Positions 23,353 to 36,090 of a DNA stretch of 64,000 bases are shown here, in pieces (position 1 is the stretch's first letter; each line of letters begins with the position of its first letter). Both the position numbers and the translations under genes were made by a program. The notes beneath the pieces were generated by a model that worked only from the letters and a program-made list of their open reading frames with translations, searched no databases and was not told where the DNA came from. Origin of the DNA: Boletus sp. NGJ (taxonomy: Eukaryota; Basidiomycota; Agaricomycetes; Boletales; Boletaceae); assembly GCA_019096195.1 (NCBI GenBank), contig JAGTXK010000115.1, positions 19,807 to 83,806 on the forward strand, read 5' to 3'.

Positions 23353-25592
23353 ATGACTTCTGGTATGTTATTGGATTATGTGCGTCGCTTCAGGTCCTGA
23401 CGCTCGTAGCCTCCGTAACTTGGTTGGTGGAGCAGTTTCGCCATAGCTTTAGTGCGAAGATTTAGTGTTGACCCACAGCCCCGCATGTTCGTGCTTTGTT
23501 CTCGAGCGTGACATTAACAACCACCTGGATAGTGGATGCTCAGAACATAAATTGAATACTGGAGGTCGGTTATCTGCCAAAGAGGAATCAAAGGGCAAAT
23601 TAGCTCCGATATTCTCTCAGGGCCAAGGAAGTAAACCGAAACAACCTCGCATGTCGACAATCCCCCCCGAGATGGTCTCTGAAGGACCGTCCCAGAAGAA
23701 ACGAAAAATCGAGGCCTCGTCCTTGGCAATGATGCACCCCGTGTCAGGTAGCCAAAAACATACCAACAAGCGAGCATTCGATGTGACCGCGAAAATGAGC
23801 ATGCCCCTAGCAGAAAGGCTTCGTCCACAGAGTTTCGATGAATTCGTCGGGCAAAAGCATTTGACGGGTCCCCATTCTTTACTGAGGAGCTTCCTCGGAT
23901 CTGGAAACTTGGGTAGCATCATATTCTGGGGTCCACCGGGGTGAGTGAACATTGCTCACCTGACGAGGTATAGACTTATGACAAAATAACACAGTTGTGG
24001 AAAGACAACTCTGTCGAGACTCCTGGCTAGAGAAGCCGATTGCATTTTTAAGGAGTTGAGCGCCACCTCGTCAGGAATCAATGACGTTCGTAATGTCTTC
24101 GAAGAAGCAAGAGGATCTCTGGCGTTGACGGGGAGGTATGCGGGTGGCCTTTAACACAATATTCCATTGACTACATCTCTGGCAGGAAGACCCTTCTTTT
24201 TTTGGATGAGATCCATCGTTTTAACAAACCTCAGCAAGTATGTTTCTTCTCCTCCCTATATGCACAGATCTCAACGGACTCTAGGATATCTTTTTACCAT
24301 ACATTGAGAAGGGCCAGATCCAGGTAATTTACCGCTTGTTGCACGCTGTGTGATAGTTACCGTACACATCTAGATGATAGGTGCGACAACGGAGAACCCA
24401 TCGTTCAAGTTAACCGGAGCTCTCATAAGTCGTTGTCGGTCCGTGTGACCAAATGTCTATTCGTAACGTCTGACACCTATTCAGTGTGTTCACGCTGGAA
24501 CGCCTCACAGACGAGGACATACGAACAATCATTTCTCGTGGGGTAGAGCGTCTTTCTTGCACGAACGAGACGGTTATGTCATCGGTTTTGCAACAGCCAA
24601 CTAGCTCCCAAGGTTCGGACCAGCCCACCACGACTCAAGGATCGGCAGAATCGAGCAACGTTAAAAGTCCACATCCGTCCTATCCCCAATTGACACCGCG
24701 CATCCTCACATCACTCATATCGCTATCTGCTGGGGATGCGCGAACAGCACACTCTCTACTGGAGCTCGTCTTCGCATCGAAGAACAGTATCGAAGAAGAG
24801 GAGCTTCTTGCTTCATTGCGACAATCGGTGTCCTGCTCGTACGATCGGACAGGTGAAAGTCATTATGACATGATTTCTGCTCTTCACAAGTCTGTACGCG
24901 GTAGTCAGGGCAATGCGGCAATGTATTGGCTGGCACGCATGCTGACTGCTGGCGAGGATCCCTTATACATTGCCCGAAGGATGGTTGTTTGTGCGAGCGA
25001 GGATATCGGGCTCGCAGATGACCATGCATTACCATTGGTGAGTCGACTATCCCGAAATTATTGTATAATCGCTCATGAGAGATTCACAATTGTCAGGCAA
25101 TCGCAACTTTGCATGCCTGTCAACATGTTGGAATGCCAGAATGTCGCATTAACTTGGCTCATCTCGTTGCCTACCTCTCTGAAGCTCCGAAGAGTACGCG
25201 TGCGTATGAGGCCTATAATTCAGCCCAGGTAGCAGCAAAAAAGGATGCCACCGCACCGGTCCCAATGGCGATGCGGAATGCACCCACAGTTCTCATGAAA
25301 GAGCTTGGTTATTCTGAAGGATACAAATATAATCCTCATTATGTGTGAGTTCTCACAGTCGAACATCGAATTGAATGTTCTTGACGGTCTTTCAAGACAC
25401 CCTGTACATAACGATTATCTACCTCCCACTTTTCGAGAGGAGATGTTCCTGAGGGAACCTGATGATATGTCCAGTAAAGTATGGGACGAGGATGCCCTCG
25501 TGAGGTGGGAGACAGAATGCAATGGAGGACGTCCCTGGCCCGGCCGCCCTGCTGTTTCGCCACGTCGGCGGAGGTCTCAATCAATTCCTTGA
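23353..25592 (+). CDS. MGS1: AAA+ ATPase Mgs1/WRNIP1 with UBZ zinc finger
   Basis: Ten exons: 23353-23362, 23410-23422, 23479-23940, 23995-24135, 24186-24237, 24285-24323, 24374-24438, 24485-25037, 25097-25344, 25397-25592; 592 aa. Mgs1/WRNIP1 protects stalled forks and binds ubiquitinated PCNA. The N-terminus reads [16 protein letters not shown] then NNHLDSGC, a UBZ4 finger, obtained only by joining two tiny exons (10 and 13 nt). The ATPase core has Walker A GPPGCGKTT (across an intron), Walker [13 protein letters not shown], sensor GATTENPSF, arginine-finger region LISRCRVFTL, and the family's C-terminal ASEDIGLAD and [20 protein letters not shown]. The two microexons are inferred from perfect phase and the restored zinc ligands. 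From exon 3 on the model is firm. Confidence 0.92.
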
Positions 25593-25980
25593 TCCGTGGA
25601 CTTTGATCAAGTGCCAGCAGCCTATGGTTTGGGTATTCAATATCAATAAGTGTGCTGTATCAGCATACAGGTTCTAATTTAATTGTGCTAGCATTGGTCA
25701 CATTTCCGCGTGCTTTGTGCTTATCGGTTCAGTTTGACCGGATGCAAAGAGCCCGGAAATGGAAATTTTGAACACCGTGAGGAAAGGAACATTGACCCGA
25801 TTGCAAGTATATACCTTGGGAGTCCGGGGTAAGCCACCAAGTCTCGTGTACCACATGTCTGCTGAAGATTGGCGAGATAACGGTATTAATGCAGTCCTGT
25901 CTTCGCCTTTTCCCTGGATAAAGCAATGATTTATAACACATGCAGTGGTTGCCCCACACTGCGGTGGCCCATCCTCTAGT
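25593..25980. other. Intergenic, no recognisable content
   Basis: 388 bp between Mgs1 and the OPT transporter, both on the plus strand. No supported coding frame; presumed terminator of Mgs1 and promoter of the transporter. Confidence 0.4.
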
Positions 25981-28900
25981 ATGTCTCACCCAGGAGGTAT
26001 CACTGATGTTCTTGAACCAGGTCCATCCCCTTACCGTGGTGAAAGTCCGAGCGTCAGCGACGAGCAGTCCTATCGCGAGAAGCATGATGTCGAGATCGCG
26101 ACCACCGAAGTTGAGAGCACCACGACTGTCCTACAGAACGAACGTGATCTCGTAACCCATGTCATCTCTGTTTCTGATGACCCGAGTCTTAACCCTTGGA
26201 CTTTCCGTGCCTTGATCCTCGGCATTGGTCTTTCTACCTTCGGAGGGGTTCTTGGTATGTGATATCAATCCCGCGGAAGTCCCTCACTTATGGCTTTCAA
26301 CAGCTGAGATATATTATTTCAAACCGGTGTGTCAACTTCACTGTTGCAACTACACACTCTTATCATGGTCACCAGCAAACGGTGCTCGTTTCCTTGATGT
26401 TTCTTGCTGTTGTATCGTATATATTGGGAGTCTTCATGGAAACCTTTATTCCTCGCCACCGCTACTTGAGGTGGTTGAATCCAGTAAATCATCAATCATA
26501 TCTGGGTCCCTCGATTAATTGATATGTCAACAGGGCCCATTCAACAAAAAAGAGAATGCATTCGTTATAATCATGGCCAGTGCAGCGGCAAACTCTGCTC
26601 TCGGTACCGAAGTCCTCGCAGTCCAGCGTTTGTACTACAACATTACTCCTAATGCCACCGCTTCGATTTTCCTCCTCTTCTCGAGTCAGCTACTGGGTTA
26701 CGGAATTGGTGGGATGATGCGCTGTATGTACTCATCCAGACACTTGACCCGAATGTTTGAACTTATTGCACCTGTGCAGCCATTCTGCTGTACCCATCCA
26801 AGATGTTGTATCCCACAGTACTTCCCCTCATCTCGATGTTTGATGCCCTGTACGAAGGCGGACAGGCAGCGAAGAGAAAACTCAAGATGTTTTATTGTGT
26901 ATTCTGCGTGTAAGTTGTTTTATGACATTGTTTTTCCGATATCTCTGACTCAATGATGGATAGAATATTCATCTGGGAGCTTTTCCCCGAGTGGATCTTC
27001 CCGTTGCTCACTGGGCTCTCTATTTTCTGTTTGGCAAACCCAAATAGCCCTGCGTTCTCCCGCGTTTTCGGTGGCACAAACGGTAATGAAGGCCTTGGAC
27101 TACTGTCTATTTGCTTCGACTGGCAGGTAAGTGCCACTTGCAACTTTCTCTGTTTTGTAACCAACTGTCCTCTACAGTATATCTCAGGCGGTGTCAATCC
27201 AATGACCATTCCTCTCAAAGCGCAAGTAAGTGTACGTTCGCTGAATGACTCACGCAATCTTAGCTTTCATCCAGCTGTCCACCTTCATTGGCTACATTCT
27301 TTGCATGTAAATTGACTTCTCTGGATCTGTATAACATGATGACAATCCTCGGCTAGGGTCGTCTTTGTTGCAGTATATTATAACAATATTTGGCAGGCAC
27401 AGAATTTCCCATTCGTAGGTCTGATCCAATGAATCATCTGACCTGCGTTGATCGCTCTTTCTCCGTTAGCTCTCTCAACTGCTTTACTATGAGAATGGCA
27501 CGCAGTATAATCAGACGCTGATTCTCAATTCAAACTACGAGGTTGACCCAACTTTGCTTGCGGAACAAGGACTTCCTTGGTATTCCTCTACGTGGGTGGT
27601 CTACTTGCTAACCACAAATCTGGGAATGGCCGCAACATTCACGCACCTCCTTCTCTGGAACCTGGATGACCTTCGTTTCGCATGGAGTTGGGCAAGCCCT
27701 CGGGCCTTCAAGGAATCATGGAGGACGTTCAATTGGAAGTTCTGGCAGAATGATGGTATGAGGAATGCAGATGAGAACCAGGAGCTTGATCCTCATTATC
27801 TAGAGATGCTCAAAGTAAGTCACTTGCAACTCGCCCGGAAGCAACTCTGACAAACCAAAAGTATCCGGACGCACCAAATAGCTGGTATTTCGTAATATTC
27901 CTGCTGTCCGTTATTGTTGCTTTTGTAGTTATTTACACGACGGACTCCACCCTGCCCTGGTGAGTTCTATTCCAGTGGTCGCATTACATGATCGCTGAAT
28001 CCTTATCTATAGGTGGGGCTTTGCAATCGCAACAGTGCTGGCTATGTTGTCTATTCTCTTCTTTGGGGCGCTCGGTGCCCTCACTGGTTATAGCTTTATC
28101 ATACAACCGTAGGTAACATTTTCATTTATGATATGAACATGACACTGATGGGAGGAAGGTTCGTGCAAATGATTGGGGGATACCTACATCCTGGCCAGCC
28201 AATGGCGAACATGTACTTTGTGCTATACAGCTACAGTAAGATTACATGGATTCGTCAACATCAACATCAGATAAGCTGAAGCGATGCTGGCAGATACCGT
28301 GACACAGGCGTATCTGCTACTCCGGGATCTCAAGATTGCTCAATGTAGGTCCACGTTCTACTATCGTCCTGAGTGGTTTTATCTCACTTTTGGCAGACTC
28401 GAAACTTCCTCCCCGTGCTGCACTTACGGCCCAGATTATTGGCACCCTCCTTGGCGCCGTATTGAACTTTGGTAATGGGGATCAAGCAGTCATCTGAACC
28501 TAACCATTGCTCACGTTCATGCAGTATTGATGAACTCGATTATTGATAATCAGCGAGAGATTCTTCTTTCGATCCAAGGCACGAATATTTGGTCCGGCCA
28601 GCAACCGCAGCAATATAATTCTCAAGCTGTTGCCTGGGGTGGGCTCAGTTACGAGCTATTTTCCGTAGGGCAGAGGTATCAGTGGGTGCCATGGGCTTAC
28701 GTGCTCGGGTTATTCATTCCCATCCCATTCTGGGTTGCGCACCGCTTTTGGCCGAAGCTGAGGTTAGATTATCTTTACACACCAGTGATTGCGTATGTCT
28801 ACACTTCATTCAGGTCACACTCGAGTACTGAAACATCACAGGTACTTCATCGGATGGCTTTGCGTAGGAATCAACTCATCGCTCCTCACTTACTTTGCGG

Positions 28901-29170
28901 TTGCCTTCCTTTCCCAGTGGTGGCTGCGTACACGTCATCCTCGTTGGTTCGCTCAATATAACTACATTGTTGCAGCTGGTGAGTTCTGCCAGCCGGTTAT
29001 CTTGCCTACCGAAGCTGATAGTTGGAGCAGCTCTCGATGGGGGAACCCAAGTGATGGTGTTCATACTTTCCTTTGCAGTACAGGGTGCGGCAGGAACTGC
29101 GCACCTTTTCCCAGCCTGGTGGGGCGCAAACCAAGGTGGGAACTACGACCGTTGTGCATACCTGACGTAG
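25981..29170 (+). CDS. Oligopeptide transporter, OPT family
   Basis: Eighteen exons: 25981-26254, 26304-26326, 26376-26483, 26534-26723, 26780-26909, 26964-27126, 27178-27225, 27275-27306, 27357-27417, 27470-27814, 27862-27959, 28013-28108, 28159-28235, 28294-28344, 28397-28471, 28525-28792, 28842-28978, 29022-29170; 774 aa. OPT proteins are proton-coupled importers of tetra/pentapeptides, glutathione or metal chelates with about 12-16 membrane spans. Landmarks: NPWTFRALILGIGLSTFGG at the first span, LAEIYYFKPQTVLVSLMFL, GPFNKKENAFVIIMASAAAN, SILLYPSKMLYPTVLPL, GGVNPMTIPLKAQLSTFIGY, YSKLPPRAALTAQIIGTLLG and a C-terminal ALDGGTQVMVFILSF. The first 75 residues are a hydrophilic cytosolic tail. 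Exons 2 (23 nt) and 8 (32 nt) are very small. The substrate cannot be predicted. Confidence 0.94.
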
Positions 29171-29715
29171 TGAGCGCTCTTGTTGGTCGGCTGTGTGTTG
29201 GTCCCCAACCTCGGTCCGTTACGCTCGAGACCACACAATGATCGGGTAATAGCTAGGTTTGTAACATTCTTAAACAAGTCGTACTTGTAATTGTATTGGG
29301 AGAAGGGCGTCTAAAACTGGTGCTATGCCAATTTTAATGGTAAGTTAAAGTAAGAGGAGTGGCACAGCCACAACTTCAATTTCGGCAATCACACATGCCT
29401 GAAAGCTGTATCGTACACCCTCACTGACTCGGAGTTGTCAAACGAATTCCACATGTTTTGGTTCAACGTTTGTCTCGTTCCAGTCTTCGATTCCTTCCAC
29501 TCCTTAGTCAGGGACCTGGCTCATTTCTTAAGCGGAGAACAAAGGAAACGTCGTAATCACAGCCTTTTACAACAATAGAATTGTAAGTACAATGGAAACA
29601 AGGGTGCTTCCGACACGCAGCTCAATGAACCATTATAATATCTCAGCGAGGGATACAACATCCCCGTGATAGCTGGCCCATATTCACCCTTTGGCTCCCT
29701 TGCCGTTCTACCCAC
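29171..29715. other. Intergenic, no recognisable content
   Basis: 545 bp between the OPT transporter stop and the TRP-like gene. It is AT-rich in parts and has no open frame with motif support. Presumably terminator plus promoter. Confidence 0.4.
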
Positions 29716-32180
29716 ATGCTCGTCGCCAGGATGCGACGTCTTGCACTCCTATTCTTTCTTATCCCTGCTATTCAAGTCTCTGCTAGTGTTGATTCGCTCT
29801 GTGAGTCTATTATGTGCATCTTGTAGAATGACTCATGTATTCCTTCTCCAGTCACGTCGTCTGTCACTTACTGTTCAGAACCTGATGCTCTCCTTATCCA
29901 ACAATTCGATGTCGTCTACTTTCAGACGAATTCTTCCATTTGGTTCAACATTTCTGCGGCAAGTGTCGTGAGTTCCACTACCAACCATTTCCCCGGTTTC
30001 AGTCCCATACCATTTTTCTCGGCAGGAAGCCAACGTCAGCGTGTCCGCCAACATAATGTTGAATGTCTATGGAATGCATCCTGTCAACTTCACACTTGAC
30101 CTTTGCTCTTTGTTCAATGGCGCATTATGCCCATTACCGACCTACAATTTCACTGGGTCTGATTCCATCCCTCTTCCCTCTTCTCTGGGTGTAAATGGCA
30201 AGATCCCGAGCATAGCCTTTCAAATACCAGACCTTGAAGCGTGAGTTTCCATTGTCCGATTTCTCCAGCGTCGCTTCTCAGAATTTGTTAGTTATGCACA
30301 ATTGACACTCACTGATGTCACTACCGGCGAGCTCAAAGCCTGCGTTCAGGCAACCTTGTCCAATGGGTGGTCAGCCCACCAGGTCGCAGTGGAGTGGGCC
30401 ACAGGTGCTCTGGCTCTTCTCGCGCTGCTTTCCGCAATTTGGTATTCGCAATCACCCGATGCTCTGGCACCATATCGTTTGTTCGACCTATTCTATCTGT
30501 TTCAGTGGGCAGCTTCGACAGCTCTTCTTGATCTTAATTACTCATCGGTCTACACTGCTTTTGCGACCAACTTCTCATGGGCACTGGGTCTGTTTCCAGC
30601 TTCGGCGACTTCCCCAATCCAGCTTTCGATCAACAACATGCGCCACCTCACCGGAGGCAACATGGCGGATGCAACCTCTGGCTCAGCGGTAGCTTTGGTC
30701 AATAGGAAACTAAGCCCATACAATGCTGTGGTTACATCCCTCGCCAGTTATCAAACCACCATCCTTGCGACAGAGACATTGGCGGCACTGGGTAATCTCA
30801 CAACACGAGATTCCGTATTGCTAGCTTCTTCTAGCAGTGTCCACGAGTTAGATAACGCTGGGTTTGTCCAGCTTGTCACTGCAACCTCAAGTAATGTACT
30901 CCAGGCTGGTGTCCCCATCTACGTCGAGTATGTGGGGATCGCCACAGCCAACGCATTCATGACTGTATTCCTCGTGACATTGATGGTTTTGGCCATCGTG
31001 ACAGCGACACTTGCGCTAGGCTACGGCGTTATGGCACTTGCTACCCGGCAAGCAAGATACACCAACTTCTTGCGCCAAAAAGAACTATATCCAGCGTTTG
31101 CATGCGCGTGGCTATTGCGTGTGGTGAGTATAAAGTCACTTTCTGACCTCGAGATATTTGTTTACGAAACTGAATTAGTGCATCATTGCACTCACCCCTG
31201 TCAGCATTTTCGCGCTGTACCAATGGACACTCGAAGACTCTTGGTTGTCAATCTTGCTTTCGGTAGTGCTCCTTCTTGTGGTATTGGGCTATCTTTCTTT
31301 TTCCACTTTCCACGTCGTCCGCCTCGCAATCCGTGCCACACCTTATGCACTATACACGCAGCCAAAAACCATTACCGCATACGGCCCTCTATTCGCCTTA
31401 TACCACTCAGAGAGGTATTTCGCGAGCACACCATTTCTTGTTGCCATTCTTGTGAAAGCCATATTCATTGCTTTCGCCCAAGCAAATGGAGAGGTGCAGG
31501 TCATATCCATCCTGGTCATCGAGTGCGCCATTTTCGCCCACCTTCTGTACTTCAGACCTTACAAGACGAGGGGAGCCGACATTCTCGCAACATATTTGGC
31601 ACTCACTCGTGTCATATGTAGTGGTCTGCTGATCGCGTTTATTCAAACCCTCGATGTTTCAGCCATTCCTCGCGTCGCGATCGGTATTGTTATTGCCGCT
31701 ATCATCTCTGTTGCTGTTATCGTCATGTTTGTCAACACCCTTGTCAACCTGGGTTTGATAAAGATGCCTGCAAGACTTCGACGACGTAAAGCACCGTCTT
31801 CAGATGGATCGAATCTAGAGAAGGGAGACAAGGAAGAAGACGTGGCAGGACGGCCTAACAATCCGACTCCAGAAAGAAACATCCCACTAGATCCGAATGT
31901 CAACCAACCGTTTCCAGAGAGCCCCTCGGAGATTGTCACAGAAGAACACAGTGTCTACTCCGAGGAGTCAGGCTCCACAACACTTGGTTCACTGCTACCA
32001 CGACGTTGGTCCTTGCAACCATCTGCAGGATCGCATTCGCGCACACCTTCACAGTCACAATACTCATCGACACATGGATCATCACCTCGACATTCCCACC
32101 CTCCTTCACCGCTCTACCCGCAACCAGCATCACACAGTAGACAGCCAACAATCGACGAACACGGACCCATAGCATTTTAA
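29716..32180 (+). CDS. TRP-like / flavin-carrier (FLC) family membrane protein with ML-like ectodomain
   Basis: Exons 29716-29800, 29852-29967, 30026-30240, 30292-31123, 31179-32180; 749 aa. Residues 1-24 form a signal peptide (RRLALLFFLIPAIQVSA). Residues about 25-165 are an ML-like lipid-binding ectodomain with Cys pairs and N-glycosylation sites. Then come about nine membrane spans (WATGALALLALLSAIWY, IVTATLALGYGVMAL, LLSVVLLLVVLGYLSFSTF, RVAIGIVIAAIISVAVIVMF), with RPYKTRGADILATYLALTRV in the conserved TRP-like core. The last 130 residues are a cytosolic Ser/Pro/His-rich tail. This is the layout of the FLC/Pkd2/Trp663 family, linked in yeasts to calcium signalling, heme/FAD handling and cell-wall integrity. 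Start may be ATG 29716 or 29731; both give a signal peptide. Confidence 0.88.
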
Positions 32181-32450
32181 ATACATTCTGCACCTGACAT
32201 GGTAATCCATTTTGTTTTCGTGCACTATATATTGCATGTGACATCCGCACTTCCTACATAGCATTTTGCAGGACATTTTTCTACATGGCACCAGACCGTT
32301 GTTGCATACATGCCGACTTGAATTCAGCTAATAATATTACATAATCATGACCAACGTGTTACGCGTTGTCACATCACCCCGCGTCGACCGTGTCGCACAC
32401 AACGTGAAGCTCATTAATCATTGTCGACCATCCTCGAGGCAGCAAGCAAA

Positions 32451-35400
32451 ATGCCTGCAAAAAGCTCCTTGAGAGATAAGAACAAAAAGTTGACCGATTT
32501 TTTTGCTCAGAGACCCTCCGTTTCTGTCCCAGCGTCGGCGACCTCCAGCCCCACAGGAACGAAAACGACGACCATGTCGACGACACGGAGGAGGTCAGCG
32601 ACGCGAGCCTCGAAAGCCACTATAGATTGCGAGTCCTCCCTGAAATCTAGTAAGCATGCATCTGCACTCGCCTCTTCCATCTGCTTATTCCCTACAGGTG
32701 CTCCTCTCCAGATGCGCAGCTCTTCGACGATGGCAACGCGCAAGCGTGCTCGTTCACCCGATAATAACAACCCTACAATACCTCTCCCTCCTCCCAAACT
32801 CAAATCTCCAAGGAAACCCATGAAGGTATTCCAGTTTCATTCGGATTCAGAGCCTCCAAAGGCCGTCATCTATGTCACTTCACCGTCCATGTCCTCTCGC
32901 AACTCCTTGGCTCAGAAGCCGACACCAGTGCAGGTGCATAACAACACTCTGGTAACATCTCCTTTGGATTCCAGTCAGGAAGTTGTTTACAGTAGTCAGT
33001 CTGATGAGGCGGAGCTCGCTCTCCCCATCGCAGAATCGCGCGACCTCGGAAAGGCTGTCGAAAATGTCCACACGTGGAGACGGAAGGCGACCGAGTCTTG
33101 GAATTCCTTCGAGTCACGCGCACGCGAGAATGCGATGGAAGTTGATCTACTTTCATCCTCTCCTATCCACAGTCCGCCCGCAACATCTGCATGGAGCGCC
33201 TCCCCGCACTTTGATGCGCCTGTTCGTTCCGCAGTAACGTCCAAGAACAGCGCTGCTCTTCAGACACCCATCGTTGCTTCTGCATGTCTTCCTTCACCTC
33301 CCGACACAAACGTACTTCCTCCGCTTCCCCCTACCCCGGAACCGATCGATCCGGAAACCAAAGCTGCCAAGCTTATTGCAGAAATCAAAGCAAGGGCGTT
33401 CGCTGCCAATCAATCCAGTGATGACGAACAACCCCTTTCGTTTCGTGAACTCGAAGACAGTGACGACGGTGATCTTATTGATGATCTCCCTCTGATTGGT
33501 AGCGGAAAGGGGCAAAGGTGAGAGTTTCGGTTCTCGTTAGTCGAATCCTGTACCATAACTTGGCTCTCTCAAGTTCCCTATTTCCTGCACCACGAACACC
33601 GAATGACCCACTTTCTTCTCCATTGTCAAGTGTGCCCTCAACCTTTGACGATGCAACCTTTGATTTTCGGACTCGCAGAGTTCCGGATCACAGTTCGCCA
33701 CCGTTGCGACCAACACGGGTGTCCTCGAGAACTCGTAAACCTGCACCAGCCTTTCGTTTACCCCTCACAATTTCCGAGTCTTCAATATCTGTTAGTGTGA
33801 CAAAGTCAGCGTCGTTCCCATCGAATCGCAAGAAGTCACGAGCCATGAACCCTCTGCATGCTCTTTTACGCGAGAAGGAGTTGGAGGACAAACGTGGCAC
33901 CAGTTGTGCGGCCCTTCGTCTCGCAGAAGAAGCAATCAGGCAAGGTTCTCTCGAGGCATCAATCGGCTCTGATGATGAATTCGACACGATGAAACGATTA
34001 CGCCTAACGGATGAGAAAGCAGCCTGGAAAGCTGTTCACGAATCTCGCAAGTCGATCAGCCCCGCTGGCCCCAGCGATGTGGAGGACCTCGCCGTCGGGG
34101 ATCACGAGTCCAAGATGTTGGGTGCCGTTGCCGGTGAAGCTATCAACAAGATACTTGCTGGCGACAAAGATAGTAAAGGAAAAGTAAAGGCACGAGATAT
34201 GGAGCAGAACATGACTCTTGGCGTTTCCCTGTGGATACAATCATCAGATGAGGATATGGAGGTTGATTCTATGTCAATCTCACCCTTATTGGGTCATCCT
34301 GTTCTTATTTGCTTAGATGGTTTTTTCAAAAATGGTGGTATGTGTCTTCTGAGTACCCAAATATGCTCATTAGGTTAACCATATGTTACTCAGACGATTC
34401 ACTGATGGACTTGATACTCCGCGCTGGAGCGCTTGCTGCTGTTCCCAGAGATATCCTATTGTCAAACATTCCTCAACTCCTCGACATGGGTGGGATGTTC
34501 TCGCAATTTGCCTCTGTGGCGCTGACCCTTTCGTAGCTCTCTTTGCATCTTCACAAGTTGCCGATGCTGTCTACATCGCTCTTCGTGATCTGTGGGGATT
34601 GATCCCACCTAAGGTACAAATGCCTTTCGCTGCTATCCTATTCGCATTGGTTCGGTTAGGCGCTAACCCCTCAATCCTCGATGGACTTGGATTGATTACG
34701 GAAGGCACTCAGAAGAACCGCATCACCCATGAAACTCTCCTGAGAGCTCTGAAGAGGCTTCTGGCGATCGTGAAGGCTGCAGGTTTGTCAGTAGAACCCA
34801 CGTTGAATGCGATAACTAGGTTACTCATGGAAGACATCCCAGTGCTGGTGCCTTCTCTTTTGATGACGTGGCAAACGTGGTGTTGATCCTGGTTATCATG
34901 GGACTTGATTCATCGACTTCAAGCGAACTCCGTACGCAGCTAAATATCACCATGGACGTTGTTTGCAATCATGGCGCAACGGATTATCTCGTGCGTGACA
35001 TTCTATTTCCTCTAGATGCCACGCACAAATGTTGAACCTACTTCAGCTTCACGATATCCATGAGAAAGTCCTCAGTTTCGCAAGACAATTGGCTCCTATC
35101 AACAAGGCACGGTTAATCTCATTTTTCGCGAGTGGCAGTGGTCGGTCGAGGTGGATTGCACGACGCCTCGCATACTGCCTCCTTGTTCCCACGTCCGTTA
35201 TCTCGAACGTATGTTTTTCCTCCATTCCTACCAGCCATGCAATAACTAGAACATCACCCAGGACCAAGTACCTCCACTTGAACCACTCATCCTATTACTC
35301 TCTCCTGATGCTGGATCGTGCCAGCTATTCGACGTCACGAATGAATCGATGGATTATGAGGAGCTTGGACATCATGTTAATGTCCTATCTGTGGCTCTCA

Positions 35401-35765
35401 TCGATATTGCACCATACGTTGAAGAAGAGCGTGCTATCATGAAGTCCGCCAGTAGCACTTTAGTGCAAGGGAGTCCAAACAAACCTAAGAAACCGGTAGT
35501 GCCACCTCTCGAGCTCCTCCGCAGAGTCCTTGAAACTTTGCAGAGCAAAATTGGTGAGTGTGCAGTTTACACTCCAAGCGAGGCATTTGTAACCCCGGCT
35601 ATCCTAGTTGACACCCGCGCTGCTCATCTCGATCGATCGAGGACGAAGGCGGCACTACAGCGTCTGACGATGCGTATCTACTATGACCGTATGGCACTTA
35701 TGGGTGTCCGCACGCGTCGACGGGCGTCCACTCTTAAGGCCTATTTTTCGCCACAACGTCAATAA
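32451..35765 (+). CDS. Large basidiomycete nuclear protein, possible SLF2/Nse6-like (CANIN) SMC5/6 partner
   Basis: Nine exons: 32451-32649, 32698-33517, 33574-34337, 34394-34489, 34537-34769, 34820-34990, 35047-35208, 35262-35553, 35608-35765; 964 aa. Residues 1-480 are Ser/Pro-rich and disordered, with nuclear-type basic clusters. It begins with KKLTDFFAQRP, which resembles a PIP-type PCNA-binding box (Leu, Thr, Asp, Phe, Phe). From NPLHALLREKELEDKRGTS on, the rest is alpha-helical (SLMDLILRAGALAAVPRDIL, HDIHEKVLSFARQLAP). I recall this pattern from fungal proteins labelled CANIN-domain (SMC6/NSE5-interacting), but I cannot verify it and no catalytic motif is visible. Introns 32650-32697 and 35554-35607 are multiples of three without stops and were called on donor/acceptor quality. 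The acceptor at 35262 could instead be 35250. Function should be treated as unknown. Confidence 0.7.
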
Positions 35766-36090
35766 ATCAGTAGAGAAGGCTGGTTTCTCCTTCTCATGCG
35801 TCCACGCACTCTGGCTTTGTCGTTATATCTTGCTGCTTTGACTGTTAAGTTATATTACCTGAATTCTCGTACACGACAGGTCTCTCATACATTATACTTA
35901 CTACCTTATTTCTCAAGTGCCCTGCTGGCAACGTAAAGTATTCGGTCGATTGTACATAATTTTTGCGAAATGCGTTCCACCTATCCTGTCAGAGATCACA
36001 GGATTACTCGATCCCAGTGCAAATTTTTCTGACGCTGCAAAAGGTGTATCAGAGGGCGGAGATCTACCGACATGGATAGCATTTCATAGC
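35766..36090. other. Intergenic between convergent genes
   Basis: 325 bp between the convergent stops of the large nuclear protein and ERCC1. No supported coding frame; expected to contain the two 3' UTRs and terminators. Confidence 0.4.
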
